In this document: in pieces, positions 1 through 6,745 of the stretch
Layout of the letters: each line of letters opens with the position of its first letter
How positions within the stretch are numbered: the stretch's first letter is position 1
NCBI GenBank assembly: GCA_964517355.1
Contig: CAZFCK010000185.1
Location: forward strand, 1-9,442
Reading direction: 5' to 3'
DNA: 9,442 nt
Source of the DNA: CAZFCK01 sp964517355
GTDB taxonomy: Bacteria > Desulfobacterota > Desulfovibrionia > Desulfovibrionales > Desulfovibrionaceae
Program-made: the position numbers and the translations under genes
The notes under the pieces: generated by a model
The model's database searches: none
The model's input: the letters and a program-made list of their open reading frames with translations, nothing else
Told to the model about the DNA's origin: nothing

Positions 1-13
1 AGGGAAATGCATA

Positions 14-48
14 AGAGCATCTAGCGCTTTTCAAGCGTGAGATGCTCT
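14..48. other. Stem-loop without a U-tract
   Basis: The arms AGAGCATCT (14-22) and AGATGCTCT (40-48) are perfectly complementary over 9 bp. Inside them CGCTT and AAGCG can add a second 5-bp stem around a TTC loop. The stem-loop lies about 140 bases downstream of the stop codon of the minus-strand response regulator. It has an A-run on its right flank, so neither strand gives the hairpin-then-U arrangement of an intrinsic terminator. It may be a 3' mRNA-stabilising or processing structure, or the edge of a gene outside the window. Confidence 0.5.
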
Positions 49-111
49 AAAAAAGAATAAAGTCGCGGGCTTTCGCTCCGGAACGACGACCAGGGGAGGC
101 CCCTGGACGCC
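49..111 (-). repeat. 63-bp interspersed repeat, copy 1
   Basis: This stretch matches 6959-7021 in the same orientation with four mismatches over 63 bases (59/63 by eye). It contains a perfect inverted repeat, CCAGGGG-AGG-CCCCTGG (90-106). In this copy a second inverted repeat is broken: the arm facing GCGGGC has changed to TCCGGA. The strand is given as minus because both copies lie 3' of minus-strand genes and a pyrimidine-rich run follows the hairpin on that strand. The remaining bases up to 189 show no gene or further structure that I can support. Confidence 0.85.
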
Positions 112-189
112 GGAAACAAAGACTCTTCCATACTCGTTTATTCAGTAAATGGACAATGTTACAGTACACCCTCAACCTGGAACGTTGCG

Positions 190-1008
190 TTAAAGCCCCA
201 AAAGCGCCTTGAGTTCGCGGGCATTGGCCCGGCTGGCCACGACCTCCGTATGTTCGGCGTCGTCCATCACCAGCACGTAGCGGCCGTTTTCCCAGGGAGA
301 TATTTCGCGCACGTGCGCCAGGTTGATGAGATGCCCCCGATGGGGGCGGAAAAAACGGTGGCGTCCCATGGGATCGCGCAGGCGTTCCTGGAGATTGTCG
401 AGGGTGCAGCCCGCCTGGGCCGTGAATTGTTCGCTATGGGTATGCACGATGACCCGTTTTTTGTGGGCGCGGCAGAGCACCAGCTCTTCCGGCCTGAGCA
501 AAAGCAGCCTGCCGCCGTGCTCCACCGGAACGCGCACGGCCCCTTGCGCAGTGGCCATATCCAAGATCGCGGCGAGGCGCCGCAACTGGCTGGCCGGGGC
601 CTGGGCGTGGTCCGTGGGCAGGGCGTTGCGCAGGGCGCGGGCGCGCTCCACGCTACGGAACACGCGGTCCTCGGAAAACGGCTTGAGGATGTAGTCCATT
701 GCGCATTCCTCAAAGGCGCGGACGGCGTGTTGGTCGTGGGCTGTGGCCATGACCACCAGGGGCGGGGATTCCATGGCGGCCAGGCGGCTGGTGACGTGGA
801 AACCGTCTTGCCCCGGCATCTGTATGTCCAGGAACACAAGATCCACAGGCTCGCGGGCAATGACTTCCAGGGCGGCATTGGCCGTGGACGCCAAGGCGAC
901 CACCTCCACGCCTTCGATGGTGGAAAGGATGTATGCGAGTTCGTCCCGTGCCGGGGGTTCGTCATCCACGACAAGACAGCGCAAGGGTGCGGGAGCGGGG
1001 GAGGCCAT
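190..1008 (-). CDS. LytTR-family two-component response regulator
   Basis: This 272-residue protein has a receiver domain (about residues 9-128) and a C-terminal LytTR DNA-binding domain (about 158-270), the AgrA/LytR/AlgR architecture. Receiver hallmarks are the acidic pair D15-D16 in VVDDE, phosphoacceptor D61 in VFLDIQMPGQDG, T89 and K109 in ILKPF. The LytTR part carries the typical run RPHRGHLINLAHVREI (221-236). It should be a cytoplasmic transcription regulator phosphorylated by a histidine kinase, but no kinase gene lies beside it in this window. The ATG at 1006-1008 is chosen because GGAGAA lies about six bases upstream on the minus strand. The length is normal for the family. Target genes cannot be read from the sequence, although LytTR-like half-sites lie in its own upstream region. 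Confidence 0.93.
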   Translation of the reverse strand: MASPAPAPLRCLVVDDEPPARDELAYILSTIEGVEVVALASTANAALEVIAREPVDLVFLDIQMPGQDGFHVTSRLAAMESPPLVVMATAHDQHAVRAFEECAMDYILKPFSEDRVFRSVERARALRNALPTDHAQAPASQLRRLAAILDMATAQGAVRVPVEHGGRLLLLRPEELVLCRAHKKRVIVHTHSEQFTAQAGCTLDNLQERLRDPMGRHRFFRPHRGHLINLAHVREISPWENGRYVLVMDDAEHTEVVASRANARELKALLGL

Positions 1009-1087
1009 GGGCGATTCTCCGCGGAAAAAACGATGCCCGGCGCGTTTGCGCCGCGCGGGAATTTAGGTGTTGCGTGTGCCGATTTTC

Positions 1088-1116
1088 TTCATAACGGTCC
1101 GCAGCCCGGGAGGCAA
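1088..1116 (-). promoter_or_regulatory. Candidate promoter and operator of the LytTR regulator
   Basis: Read on the minus strand, TTGCCT (1116-1111) and TATGAA (1093-1088) are separated by 17 bases, and each matches the sigma-70 consensus at four of six positions. Overlapping both boxes is an inverted repeat, AACGGT (1093-1098) and ACCGTT (1116-1121). Each half extends to a nine-base word, ACCGTTTAC or ACCGTTATG. These agree at eight of nine positions with the published LytTR consensus as I remember it ([TA][AC][CA]GTTN[AG][TG]). A GC-rich stem-loop (GGCGC-AAAC-GCGCC, with CCC/GGG flanks, about 1036-1059) would lie in the 5' untranslated leader. Confidence 0.4.
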
Positions 1117-1170
1117 CCGTTTACCAGGGAAACGCATTTGAAAGGAAACGCTGATTAATTCACTGGATAT

Positions 1171-1263
1171 GCGAGGGGGAAACCCTGGCTCTGCTGTCGC
1201 CATCCGTAAGGCGCGAAACGACCGCGCCTAACGGCTGCCGCTAACAAAGGGTTCTCCCCTCGC
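1171..1263 (-). terminator. Compound stem-loop at the 3' end of the leu operon
   Basis: The outer arms GCGAGGGGGAAACCCT (1171-1186) and AGGGTTCTCCCCTCGC (1248-1263) are complementary apart from one G·U and one mismatch. The 61-base interior holds a second hairpin: AGGCGCG/CGCGCCT around AAACGAC, extended by CCGT/ACGG across an A·A mismatch. The structure begins 16 bases after the leuB stop codon, where an operon terminator is expected. There is no strong U-tract after it on the minus strand, so efficiency as an intrinsic terminator is uncertain. The outer arms are nearly identical to those of the compact stem-loop at 7229-7269, suggesting a shared element whose loop was enlarged here. Confidence 0.6.
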
Positions 1264-1279
1264 AACTTCGTTTCGATGT

Positions 1280-2365
1280 TTATTTTTGAATGCGCGCCGC
1301 AACGAGATCGCCCATCTTCACGCAGCCCACGAGTTTCTTGCCGTGCTCCATGATGTCGCTGGTGCGATAGCCTTGCTTGAGAACGCCGTGTACGGCGTTT
1401 TCAATGGCCTCGGCTTCCTTTTCCATGGAAAAGGAATAGCGCAGCAGCATGGCCGTGGAGAGGATGGTGGCCAGAGGGTTGGCCTTGTCCTGCCCGGCAA
1501 TGTCCGGGGCGGAGCCGTGGATGGGTTCGTACAGGCCGGGGCGCCCCTCACCCAGGGATGCGGACGGCAGCATGCCGATAGACCCGGTGATGACGCTGGC
1601 CTCGTCCGAGAGGATGTCGCCGAAGAGGTTCGAGGTCACGATGACGTCGAACTGGGAGGGATCGCGCACCAGCTGCATGGCCGCGTTGTCCACATACATA
1701 TGCGTCAGCTCCACGTCGGGATACCGCGGGGCGACTTCCATGACGACTTCGCGCCAGAGTTGGGATACGTCCAGCACGTTGGCCTTGTCCACGCTGCAGA
1801 CCTTGCGGCGGCGTTTCCGCGCGGCGTCGAAGGCGAGGTGGGCGATGCGCCGCACTTCGCTTTCCGAGTAAATCATGGTGTTGAAGCCCGTGCGCTCGTC
1901 GTTTTGCACCGCGCGCCCCCTGGGCTCGCCGAAATAGATGCCGCCCGTGAGTTCGCGCACCACAAGGATGTCCATGCCGCGCTCCACGATATCGGGCCGC
2001 AGGTAGCAGGCGTGGGCCAGTTCGGGCAGAAGCGTTGCGGGGCGCAGGTTCGCGAAGAGGCGCAAGGCCTTGCGAATGCCCAGGAGTCCTTTTTCCGGAC
2101 GTATGGCCGGGTCGATGGCATCCCACTTGGGGCCGCCCACCGCGCCGAGCAGCACTGCGTCGGCGTCCCGGCATTTTTCAATGGTTTCAGCAGGCAGAGG
2201 CGCGCCTGTGGCGTCGATGGCCGCCCCGCCGATCAGGGCTTCTGCAAAGTAAAACTCATGATTGAATGCGCCTGCGACCTGTTCCAGGACCTTGACGGCC
2301 TGGGACACGATCTCGGGGCCGATGCCGTCTCCGGGCAGCAGGCAAATGTTGATGCGGGTTCCCAT
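1280..2365 (-). CDS. leuB: 3-isopropylmalate dehydrogenase
   Basis: LeuB oxidises and decarboxylates (2R,3S)-3-isopropylmalate to 2-oxoisocaproate with NAD+, the last step specific to the leucine branch. The 361-residue length is normal. Visible signatures are the N-terminal LLPGDGIGPE (residues 9-18), substrate arginines in GIRKALRLFANLRP (R98, R108) and VVRELTGGIYFG (R137, Y144), K194 in SVDKANVLD, metal-binding aspartates D226, D250 and D254 (NLFGDILSDE), and the NAD motif HGSAPDIAG (283-291). The ATG at 2363-2365 is preferred over upstream ATGs at 2404 and 2479. It has an AGAGAAG-like Shine-Dalgarno, homology begins with it, and the upstream codons do not resemble the family. It is the last gene of the operon, 50 bases after the DUF89 gene, and is followed by a compound stem-loop. 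Confidence 0.97.
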   Translation of the reverse strand: MGTRINICLLPGDGIGPEIVSQAVKVLEQVAGAFNHEFYFAEALIGGAAIDATGAPLPAETIEKCRDADAVLLGAVGGPKWDAIDPAIRPEKGLLGIRKALRLFANLRPATLLPELAHACYLRPDIVERGMDILVVRELTGGIYFGEPRGRAVQNDERTGFNTMIYSESEVRRIAHLAFDAARKRRRKVCSVDKANVLDVSQLWREVVMEVAPRYPDVELTHMYVDNAAMQLVRDPSQFDVIVTSNLFGDILSDEASVITGSIGMLPSASLGEGRPGLYEPIHGSAPDIAGQDKANPLATILSTAMLLRYSFSMEKEAEAIENAVHGVLKQGYRTSDIMEHGKKLVGCVKMGDLVAARIQK

Positions 2366-2415
2366 ATTCTTCTCTCGTAGTGGCTGATGATGGTTGAACG
2401 TCATGCGGCGGATTG

Positions 2416-3285
2416 TCACGCCTGGATAAAGACGGAACTGCCCAGGGGCTGGTCCACCAGGCCGGAAACCACCGCGCATTTGGCCTTGAAGGCGAAATAC
2501 ACGCCGGGAAAGGCGCCGAACAGGGCTTCGAAATTACCCTGCCCCTTGCTGCAGATCACGTCCGCTTGCTGCATTTCATCGCGAAAACCCGGACGGCAGC
2601 GGTCCAGCAGCGTGCCGGGAGCGCAGACCCCGGACGTCGTGACCGTGCAGTAGTCCCGCATACGGAAGTATTCCGCGTCTTCCATGGTGGCGTCGTTCAG
2701 TACGGGGGCGCCGCGCACGGCATAGGTCACGCGGCAGCCGCGATCCGCGAGGGTGCGCACGAGCAGGGTGTCCAGGCCGATTTCTCCGGCATTGTCCCCC
2801 AGGATGAGCACTTGCGCGTCGGGGCGGGCGTCGGCGATGAAGGATTGGAACGCCGCGCCGTGCAAGGCCGGGTCTTGCGCATGATCCTCGCGGCCGTTGA
2901 GCGCGCCTTCCCAGTCGTAGGCCTCGATCAGGCCGGAATCGATGAAATTGCCGATAATGGAAATCGCCAGGGCGCTGCGCAGGGGGTCCGCGTCCCGCAT
3001 GACCAGCGCTTCCAGGCGGGGCAGGAGTTCCCTGACCCGCTCGTTGTCCCGGCGTTTATCCTCGGCAAAAGGGTCGAGGCATCCGGTGTATTCATAGGTG
3101 ATGCTGTACAACTCTTCCAACAGGGCCGGTCCGGGGCGTCGAAATTCTTCATCCGTGACGGCGGCCAAGCGCGAGGCCCAGGCCTGCAGCACGGTGCGCT
3201 GCAGGTCCTGGTCCGTGGTCGCCCTGCGCACCGCACACAGACCGTGGTGCAGAAAGCAGGGTATGCAATCGAGATGTGTTTCCAT
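2416..3285 (-). CDS. DUF89-family (ARMT1-like) putative metal-dependent phosphatase
   Basis: This 289-residue protein belongs to the DUF89 family, whose characterised members are Mn/Co/Ni-dependent 'damage-control' phosphatases acting on phosphorylated metabolites. Family marks are the N-terminal CxxC (C7, C10 in DCIPC), GNFIDSG (112-118), LGDNAGEIG (162-170) with the expected metal ligands D164 and N165, RGAPVLNDAT (191-200) with D198, SKGQGNFE (246-253) and FKAKC (266-270). The catalytic motifs look intact. It begins nine bases after leuD, with a GGAG inside the end of leuD, so it is probably co-transcribed and translationally coupled. No role in leucine synthesis is established that I know of. 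Removal of a phosphorylated side product or unwanted coenzyme adduct is only an inference from family and location. The substrate is unknown. Confidence 0.88.
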   Translation of the reverse strand: METHLDCIPCFLHHGLCAVRRATTDQDLQRTVLQAWASRLAAVTDEEFRRPGPALLEELYSITYEYTGCLDPFAEDKRRDNERVRELLPRLEALVMRDADPLRSALAISIIGNFIDSGLIEAYDWEGALNGREDHAQDPALHGAAFQSFIADARPDAQVLILGDNAGEIGLDTLLVRTLADRGCRVTYAVRGAPVLNDATMEDAEYFRMRDYCTVTTSGVCAPGTLLDRCRPGFRDEMQQADVICSKGQGNFEALFGAFPGVYFAFKAKCAVVSGLVDQPLGSSVFIQA

Positions 3286-3294
3286 GATAATGCG

Positions 3295-3789
3295 TCAGGC
3301 TCCGAGGCGTTCGCGCACGTAAGGCACGAGACCGCCCTTGTCGAGAATGTTTTGCATAAAAGGAGGCACGGGTGCGCAACGAATGGTGTCTCCGGTGGTT
3401 TTGTTCTCAATGAGGCCGTTGCTGGCGTCGACGCTCAACGTGTCGCCGTCGTGAATTTTATTGATTTCGTCGCCGATTTCCAAGAGCACCAGCCCCATGT
3501 TGAAGCTGTTGCGGTAGAAGATGCGGGCGAAGCTGTGCGCGATGACCACAGGCACCTTGGCGCCGAGTATGGCCACGGGCGCGTGCTCGCGGGAGGAGCC
3601 GCAGCCGAAGTTCTGCCCCGCCACGATGAAATCGCCGGAATCGACCTGTTTGATCCACCCGGGTTCAAGGCCTTCCATGCAGTTGGCGCCCAGGATTTCG
3701 GGATCGGTGGTGACCAGGAATCTGGCCGGGATGATGGCGTCGGTGTCGATATGTTCGCCCACCACGTGGGCTTTGCCTTGGTAGTTCAT
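3295..3789 (-). CDS. leuD: 3-isopropylmalate dehydratase small subunit (LeuD2 type)
   Basis: LeuD pairs with LeuC to form isopropylmalate isomerase, which converts 2-isopropylmalate to 3-isopropylmalate. At 164 residues it is the short form typical of the archaeal/homoaconitase-like LeuC2-LeuD2 enzymes rather than the roughly 200-residue enterobacterial type. Signatures are DTDAIIPAR (15-23), the swivelling-domain loop NFGCGSSREHAP (60-71), and FARIFYRNSFNMGL (88-100). The ATG at 3787-3789 has AAGGAG eight bases upstream. It starts 15 bases after the leuC stop and is followed nine bases later by the DUF89 gene. The matched type of LeuC next to it supports a working heterodimer. Confidence 0.96.
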   Translation of the reverse strand: MNYQGKAHVVGEHIDTDAIIPARFLVTTDPEILGANCMEGLEPGWIKQVDSGDFIVAGQNFGCGSSREHAPVAILGAKVPVVIAHSFARIFYRNSFNMGLVLLEIGDEINKIHDGDTLSVDASNGLIENKTTGDTIRCAPVPPFMQNILDKGGLVPYVRERLGA

Positions 3790-3804
3790 GTGCGTCGCTC
3801 CTTA

Positions 3805-5064
3805 TTACAGGCCGGCCGGGTTGGTTATCACGCCGGTGACGGCCGAGGCCGCGGCCACCGCGGGGTTGGAGAGGTAGACCTCGCTTTCCAGACTGCCCAT
3901 GCGGCCTTTGAAGTTGCGGTTCGTGGTGGAGATGGCGCGTTCGCCGTGGGCCAGAATGCCCATGTGCCCCCCGAGACAGGGGCCGCATGTGGCGGGCCCC
4001 ACCACGCAGCCGGCATCCATGAAAATTTCGATGAGCCCCTCTTTGAGCGCCTGCTTCCAGATACGGGGCGTGGCGGGCAGAACGATGGCGCGTACGTTCT
4101 TATCGACCTTGCGCCCTTTGAGCACCGCGGCGGCGGCGCGCATGTCCTCGATGCGGCCGTTGGTGCAGGAGCCGATGACGGCCTGATGGATTTCCAGCCC
4201 CGCCACCTCGTCCACGGACTTCACGTTTTCAGGCAGATGGGGACAGGCCACTTGCGGGGGCAGCGCCGCAACGTCGATGGTGACCACGCGCTCGTACTCG
4301 GCGTCCTTGTCGGCGGTAAGGGGTTTGTCGCCGGTGCGCCCCGCTGCGCGCGCGTATTCGAGGGCTTTTTCATCCACGGGGAACAGACCGCATTTTCCGC
4401 CGGCCTCAATGGCCATGTTGGCCATGGTCATGCGGCCTTCCACGGAAAGGGCGTCTATGGCCGAGCCGCAGAACTCCAGGGCCTTGTAGCGCGCCCCGGC
4501 CACGCCGATCAGGCCGATGAGCTTGAGGATCAGGTCCTTTCCCGAGACGTATTCCCGCATCTGGCCGTTGCATTCAACGAGGATGGAAGAGGGCACCTTG
4601 AACCATGTTTCGCCCAGAGCCATGGCCCCGGCGATGTCCGTGGAGCCCATGCCCGTGGCGAACGCGCCGAGCCCGCCGTAGGTGCAGGTATGCGAATCCG
4701 CGCCGACGACGACATCCCAGGGGCCGACAAGGCCCAGTTCGGGCAGCAGCGCGTGTTCGACACCCACGTTGCCCCCTTCGTAATAATGAGTGATGTCCAT
4801 TTCACGGGCGAAGTCGCGGCTGAGTTTGACCTGTTCGGCCGAGTCGATGTCCTTGTTGGGCGTGAAATGATCCATGACCAGGGCGATTTTGTCCTTGTCG
4901 AAGACCTTGCCCGCGCCCATGGCCTTGAAGCTTTTGATGGCGAGCGGCGCGGTGATGTCGTTGGCCAGCACCAGGGAGACGGGGCATTGCACAATGGCGC
5001 CCGCCGGAAGATCTTCCTTTCCGCTCATGGCGGCCAGGATTTTTTGGGCTATGGTGTGACGCAT
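3805..5064 (-). CDS. leuC: 3-isopropylmalate dehydratase large subunit (LeuC2 type)
   Basis: This is the aconitase-fold catalytic subunit carrying a [4Fe-4S] cluster. The three cluster cysteines are visible: C300 in VIGSCTNGR, and C360 and C363 in ATCGPCLGGHMG. Other signatures are DHFTPNKD (65-72), GADSHTCTYGGLGAFATGMGSTD (positions 121-143; active-site H125 and neighbours), and the C-terminal TTNRNFKGRMGS (380-391). The 419-residue length fits the archaeal/homoaconitase-like LeuC2 class. The ATG at 5062-5064 lies inside the end of leuA (16-base overlap) and is preceded by a strong GAGGAGG seven bases upstream, so translation is probably coupled to leuA. The enzyme should be oxygen-sensitive through its cluster, in keeping with an anaerobic host. 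Confidence 0.97.
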   Translation of the reverse strand: MRHTIAQKILAAMSGKEDLPAGAIVQCPVSLVLANDITAPLAIKSFKAMGAGKVFDKDKIALVMDHFTPNKDIDSAEQVKLSRDFAREMDITHYYEGGNVGVEHALLPELGLVGPWDVVVGADSHTCTYGGLGAFATGMGSTDIAGAMALGETWFKVPSSILVECNGQMREYVSGKDLILKLIGLIGVAGARYKALEFCGSAIDALSVEGRMTMANMAIEAGGKCGLFPVDEKALEYARAAGRTGDKPLTADKDAEYERVVTIDVAALPPQVACPHLPENVKSVDEVAGLEIHQAVIGSCTNGRIEDMRAAAAVLKGRKVDKNVRAIVLPATPRIWKQALKEGLIEIFMDAGCVVGPATCGPCLGGHMGILAHGERAISTTNRNFKGRMGSLESEVYLSNPAVAAASAVTGVITNPAGL

Positions 5065-6584
5065 TCGCGTTCCTCCTCTTTTTTGGCCAGACGGTTCAGG
5101 GCGTTGATGTACGCTTTGGCGCTGGCGACGATGATGTCGGGATCCGCACCGCGACCGACGGCGGAGCAGCAGTTTTCCTCCAGTCTTACCAGCACTTCGC
5201 CCTGGGCGTCAGTACCGCTGGTGATGGCGTTGATGGTGAAACGCCTGAGTTGCGGCTTGCGTCCGACCATGTCCGCGATGGTGTTGAAGACCGCGTCGAT
5301 GGGGCCGACGCCGAAACATGCCCTGCGCCGTTCCTTGCCGTCAACATGCAAGATGATGGCCGCGGTGGGCGGTATGCCCGAGGTGCCGCATTGCACGTGC
5401 AGCTGATCCAGGCGGTACTTGTCCGGGATGCGGTAGATTTCTTCCAGCACCACCGCCTGAATGTCCTCGTCGTAAATGCGCTCCTTTTTATCCGCAAGCT
5501 TTTTGATGCCCTCAAAGACCTGCACCAGTTGCTCATCGTCCAGCAGGTATCCCAGCTCTTCGAGTTTCTTTTTGAGCGCGTGGCGGCCCGAATGCTTGCC
5601 CAGCACCAGTTCGCTGCGCGTGCGCCCGATGCTTTCCGGGGTCATGATCTCGTAGGTGCGGCGGTCTTTGAGCATGCCGTCCTGATGCACGCCGGATTCA
5701 TGGGCAAAGGCGTTGGCTCCCACGATGGCTTTGTAGGGCGGAATGGGCTGGCCGATGATCATGGACAACAGACTGCATGTGGGGAAAATCTGCTCGGTGC
5801 GCACCTTGCTTTCAAGTTCGTAATAGGCTGCGCGGGTGTGCAGGTTCATGACGATTTCCTCCAGCGAGGCGTTGCCCGCGCGTTCGCCGATGCCCGAGAC
5901 CGTGCATTCCGCCTGCCGCGCTCCGGCCCGCAGGGCGGCCATGGTGTTGGCCACGCCCAGGCCCAGATCGTTGTGGCAATGCACGCTGAAAATGGCCTTA
6001 TGGCTGTTGGGCACCTTTTCCAGGAGAAAGCGGATAAGCGCGGCGAATTCGTCGGGCTGGGCATAGCCCACGGTGTCCGGGATGTTGATCGTGGTGGCGC
6101 CGACGTCGATGACGCGCTCCACAATGGTGGCCAGAAAGTCCCAGTCGGAGCGGGAAGCGTCTTCCGCGGAAAATTCCACGTTGGAGGTGTATTGCGCGGC
6201 GTGTTTCACGGCCGCTTCGGCCATTTCCAAGACCTGTTCCGGGGATTTGCCCAGTTTGTATTTCATGTGCAGGGGCGAGGTGGCGATAAAGGTGTGGATG
6301 CGCGGTGCCGCGCCGACCTTTACGGCGTCCCAGGCCACGTCGATATCCTTGAAGTTTGCGCGGCACAGACCCGCCACCTGCACGTCCTTCACGGCTTTGG
6401 CGATGGCGCTGACGGATTCGAAATCTCCTTTGCTGGATATGGGAAATCCGGCTTCGATAACGTCTACGCCCAGCTTTTCCAACTGCCGGGCCAGGCGCAC
6501 TTTTTCCTGCTGGTTCATCGTCGCGCCGGGGCTTTGCTCCCCATCGCGCAACGTGGTGTCGAAAATGATGATCTGGTCTGCCAT
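5049..6584 (-). CDS. leuA: 2-isopropylmalate synthase
   Basis: LeuA condenses 2-oxoisovalerate with acetyl-CoA, the committed and feedback-inhibited step of leucine synthesis. The 511-residue protein has the HMGL-like TIM barrel (about residues 1-270) with FDTTLRDGEQSPG (8-20), metal/active-site residues D14, H202 and H204 in SVHCHND, and N238 in GERAGNASLEE. A linker containing HESGVHQDG (295-303) follows. A C-terminal LeuA regulatory domain (about 385-500) with GRGADPDIIVASAKAYINALNRL (478-500) suggests allosteric inhibition by leucine. The ATG at 6582-6584 has AAGGAGG five bases upstream. The lysine/glutamate-rich tail (K501-E507) is encoded by the purine-rich Shine-Dalgarno of leuC, which lies inside leuA. 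It is the first structural gene of the operon, behind a 300-nt leader. Confidence 0.97.
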   Translation of the reverse strand: MADQIIIFDTTLRDGEQSPGATMNQQEKVRLARQLEKLGVDVIEAGFPISSKGDFESVSAIAKAVKDVQVAGLCRANFKDIDVAWDAVKVGAAPRIHTFIATSPLHMKYKLGKSPEQVLEMAEAAVKHAAQYTSNVEFSAEDASRSDWDFLATIVERVIDVGATTINIPDTVGYAQPDEFAALIRFLLEKVPNSHKAIFSVHCHNDLGLGVANTMAALRAGARQAECTVSGIGERAGNASLEEIVMNLHTRAAYYELESKVRTEQIFPTCSLLSMIIGQPIPPYKAIVGANAFAHESGVHQDGMLKDRRTYEIMTPESIGRTRSELVLGKHSGRHALKKKLEELGYLLDDEQLVQVFEGIKKLADKKERIYDEDIQAVVLEEIYRIPDKYRLDQLHVQCGTSGIPPTAAIILHVDGKERRRACFGVGPIDAVFNTIADMVGRKPQLRRFTINAITSGTDAQGEVLVRLEENCCSAVGRGADPDIIVASAKAYINALNRLAKKEEERECVTP

Positions 6585-6745
6585 GACTCCCTCCTTGAAG
6601 ACTGTCGGGATATAAGCTTGGAGAAGATTCTCCTATTGTTCCGGATAGTAGTCGTGCGCTGCGCGTCGTTGCCCGCACCAATAGGGTGTGTGCGTCTGCG
6701 CGCATGCATGGTGGAATACCCACCGCTATGGAGATAAAATAATGG
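6585..6745 (-). promoter_or_regulatory. leuA leader RNA with alternative helices ending at the Shine-Dalgarno
   Basis: These 161 bases lie between the leader-peptide stop and leuA. Helices found by eye, in minus-strand sense: GGTGG/CCACC (6724-6710); CGCAC (6694-6690) with GTGCG (6678-6674); the same GTGCG with a second CGCAC (6658-6654); CCTATTG (6685-6679) with CAATAGG (6638-6632); GGAGA/TCTCC (6633-6620); and UUCUCC (6625-6620) with GGAGGG of the leuA ribosome site (6594-6589, two G·U pairs). Several share bases and cannot coexist, as expected of an attenuator. No GC-rich hairpin followed directly by a U-run was found here. The helices are seen; their regulatory use is inferred. Confidence 0.45.

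Noticed and set aside
250..1158. Plus-strand open frame opposite the LytTR regulator
   Set aside because: It has shadow composition and no ribosome site, while the minus-strand receiver and LytTR motifs are unambiguous.
2366..2479. Longer leuB starting at 2479 or 2404
   Set aside because: Neither upstream ATG has a ribosome site, and the added residues are unlike LeuB. A start at 2365 fits the family's N-terminus.
2413..5406. Plus-strand open frame of 997 codons
   Set aside because: It lies antisense to the DUF89 gene, leuD and leuC, which have clear family motifs. Its translation is rich in H, G, A, V, D and F as expected of a GC-rich shadow frame, and it has no recognisable domain.
6515..6709. 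64-codon minus-strand frame overlapping the start of leuA
   Set aside because: It is arginine-rich, has no Shine-Dalgarno, and runs out of frame into leuA. It is unlikely to be a second leader peptide.
5250..6737. Plus-strand open frame of 495 codons opposite leuA
   Set aside because: It is a codon-bias shadow of leuA with no ribosome site and no domain. It also runs through the leuA leader.
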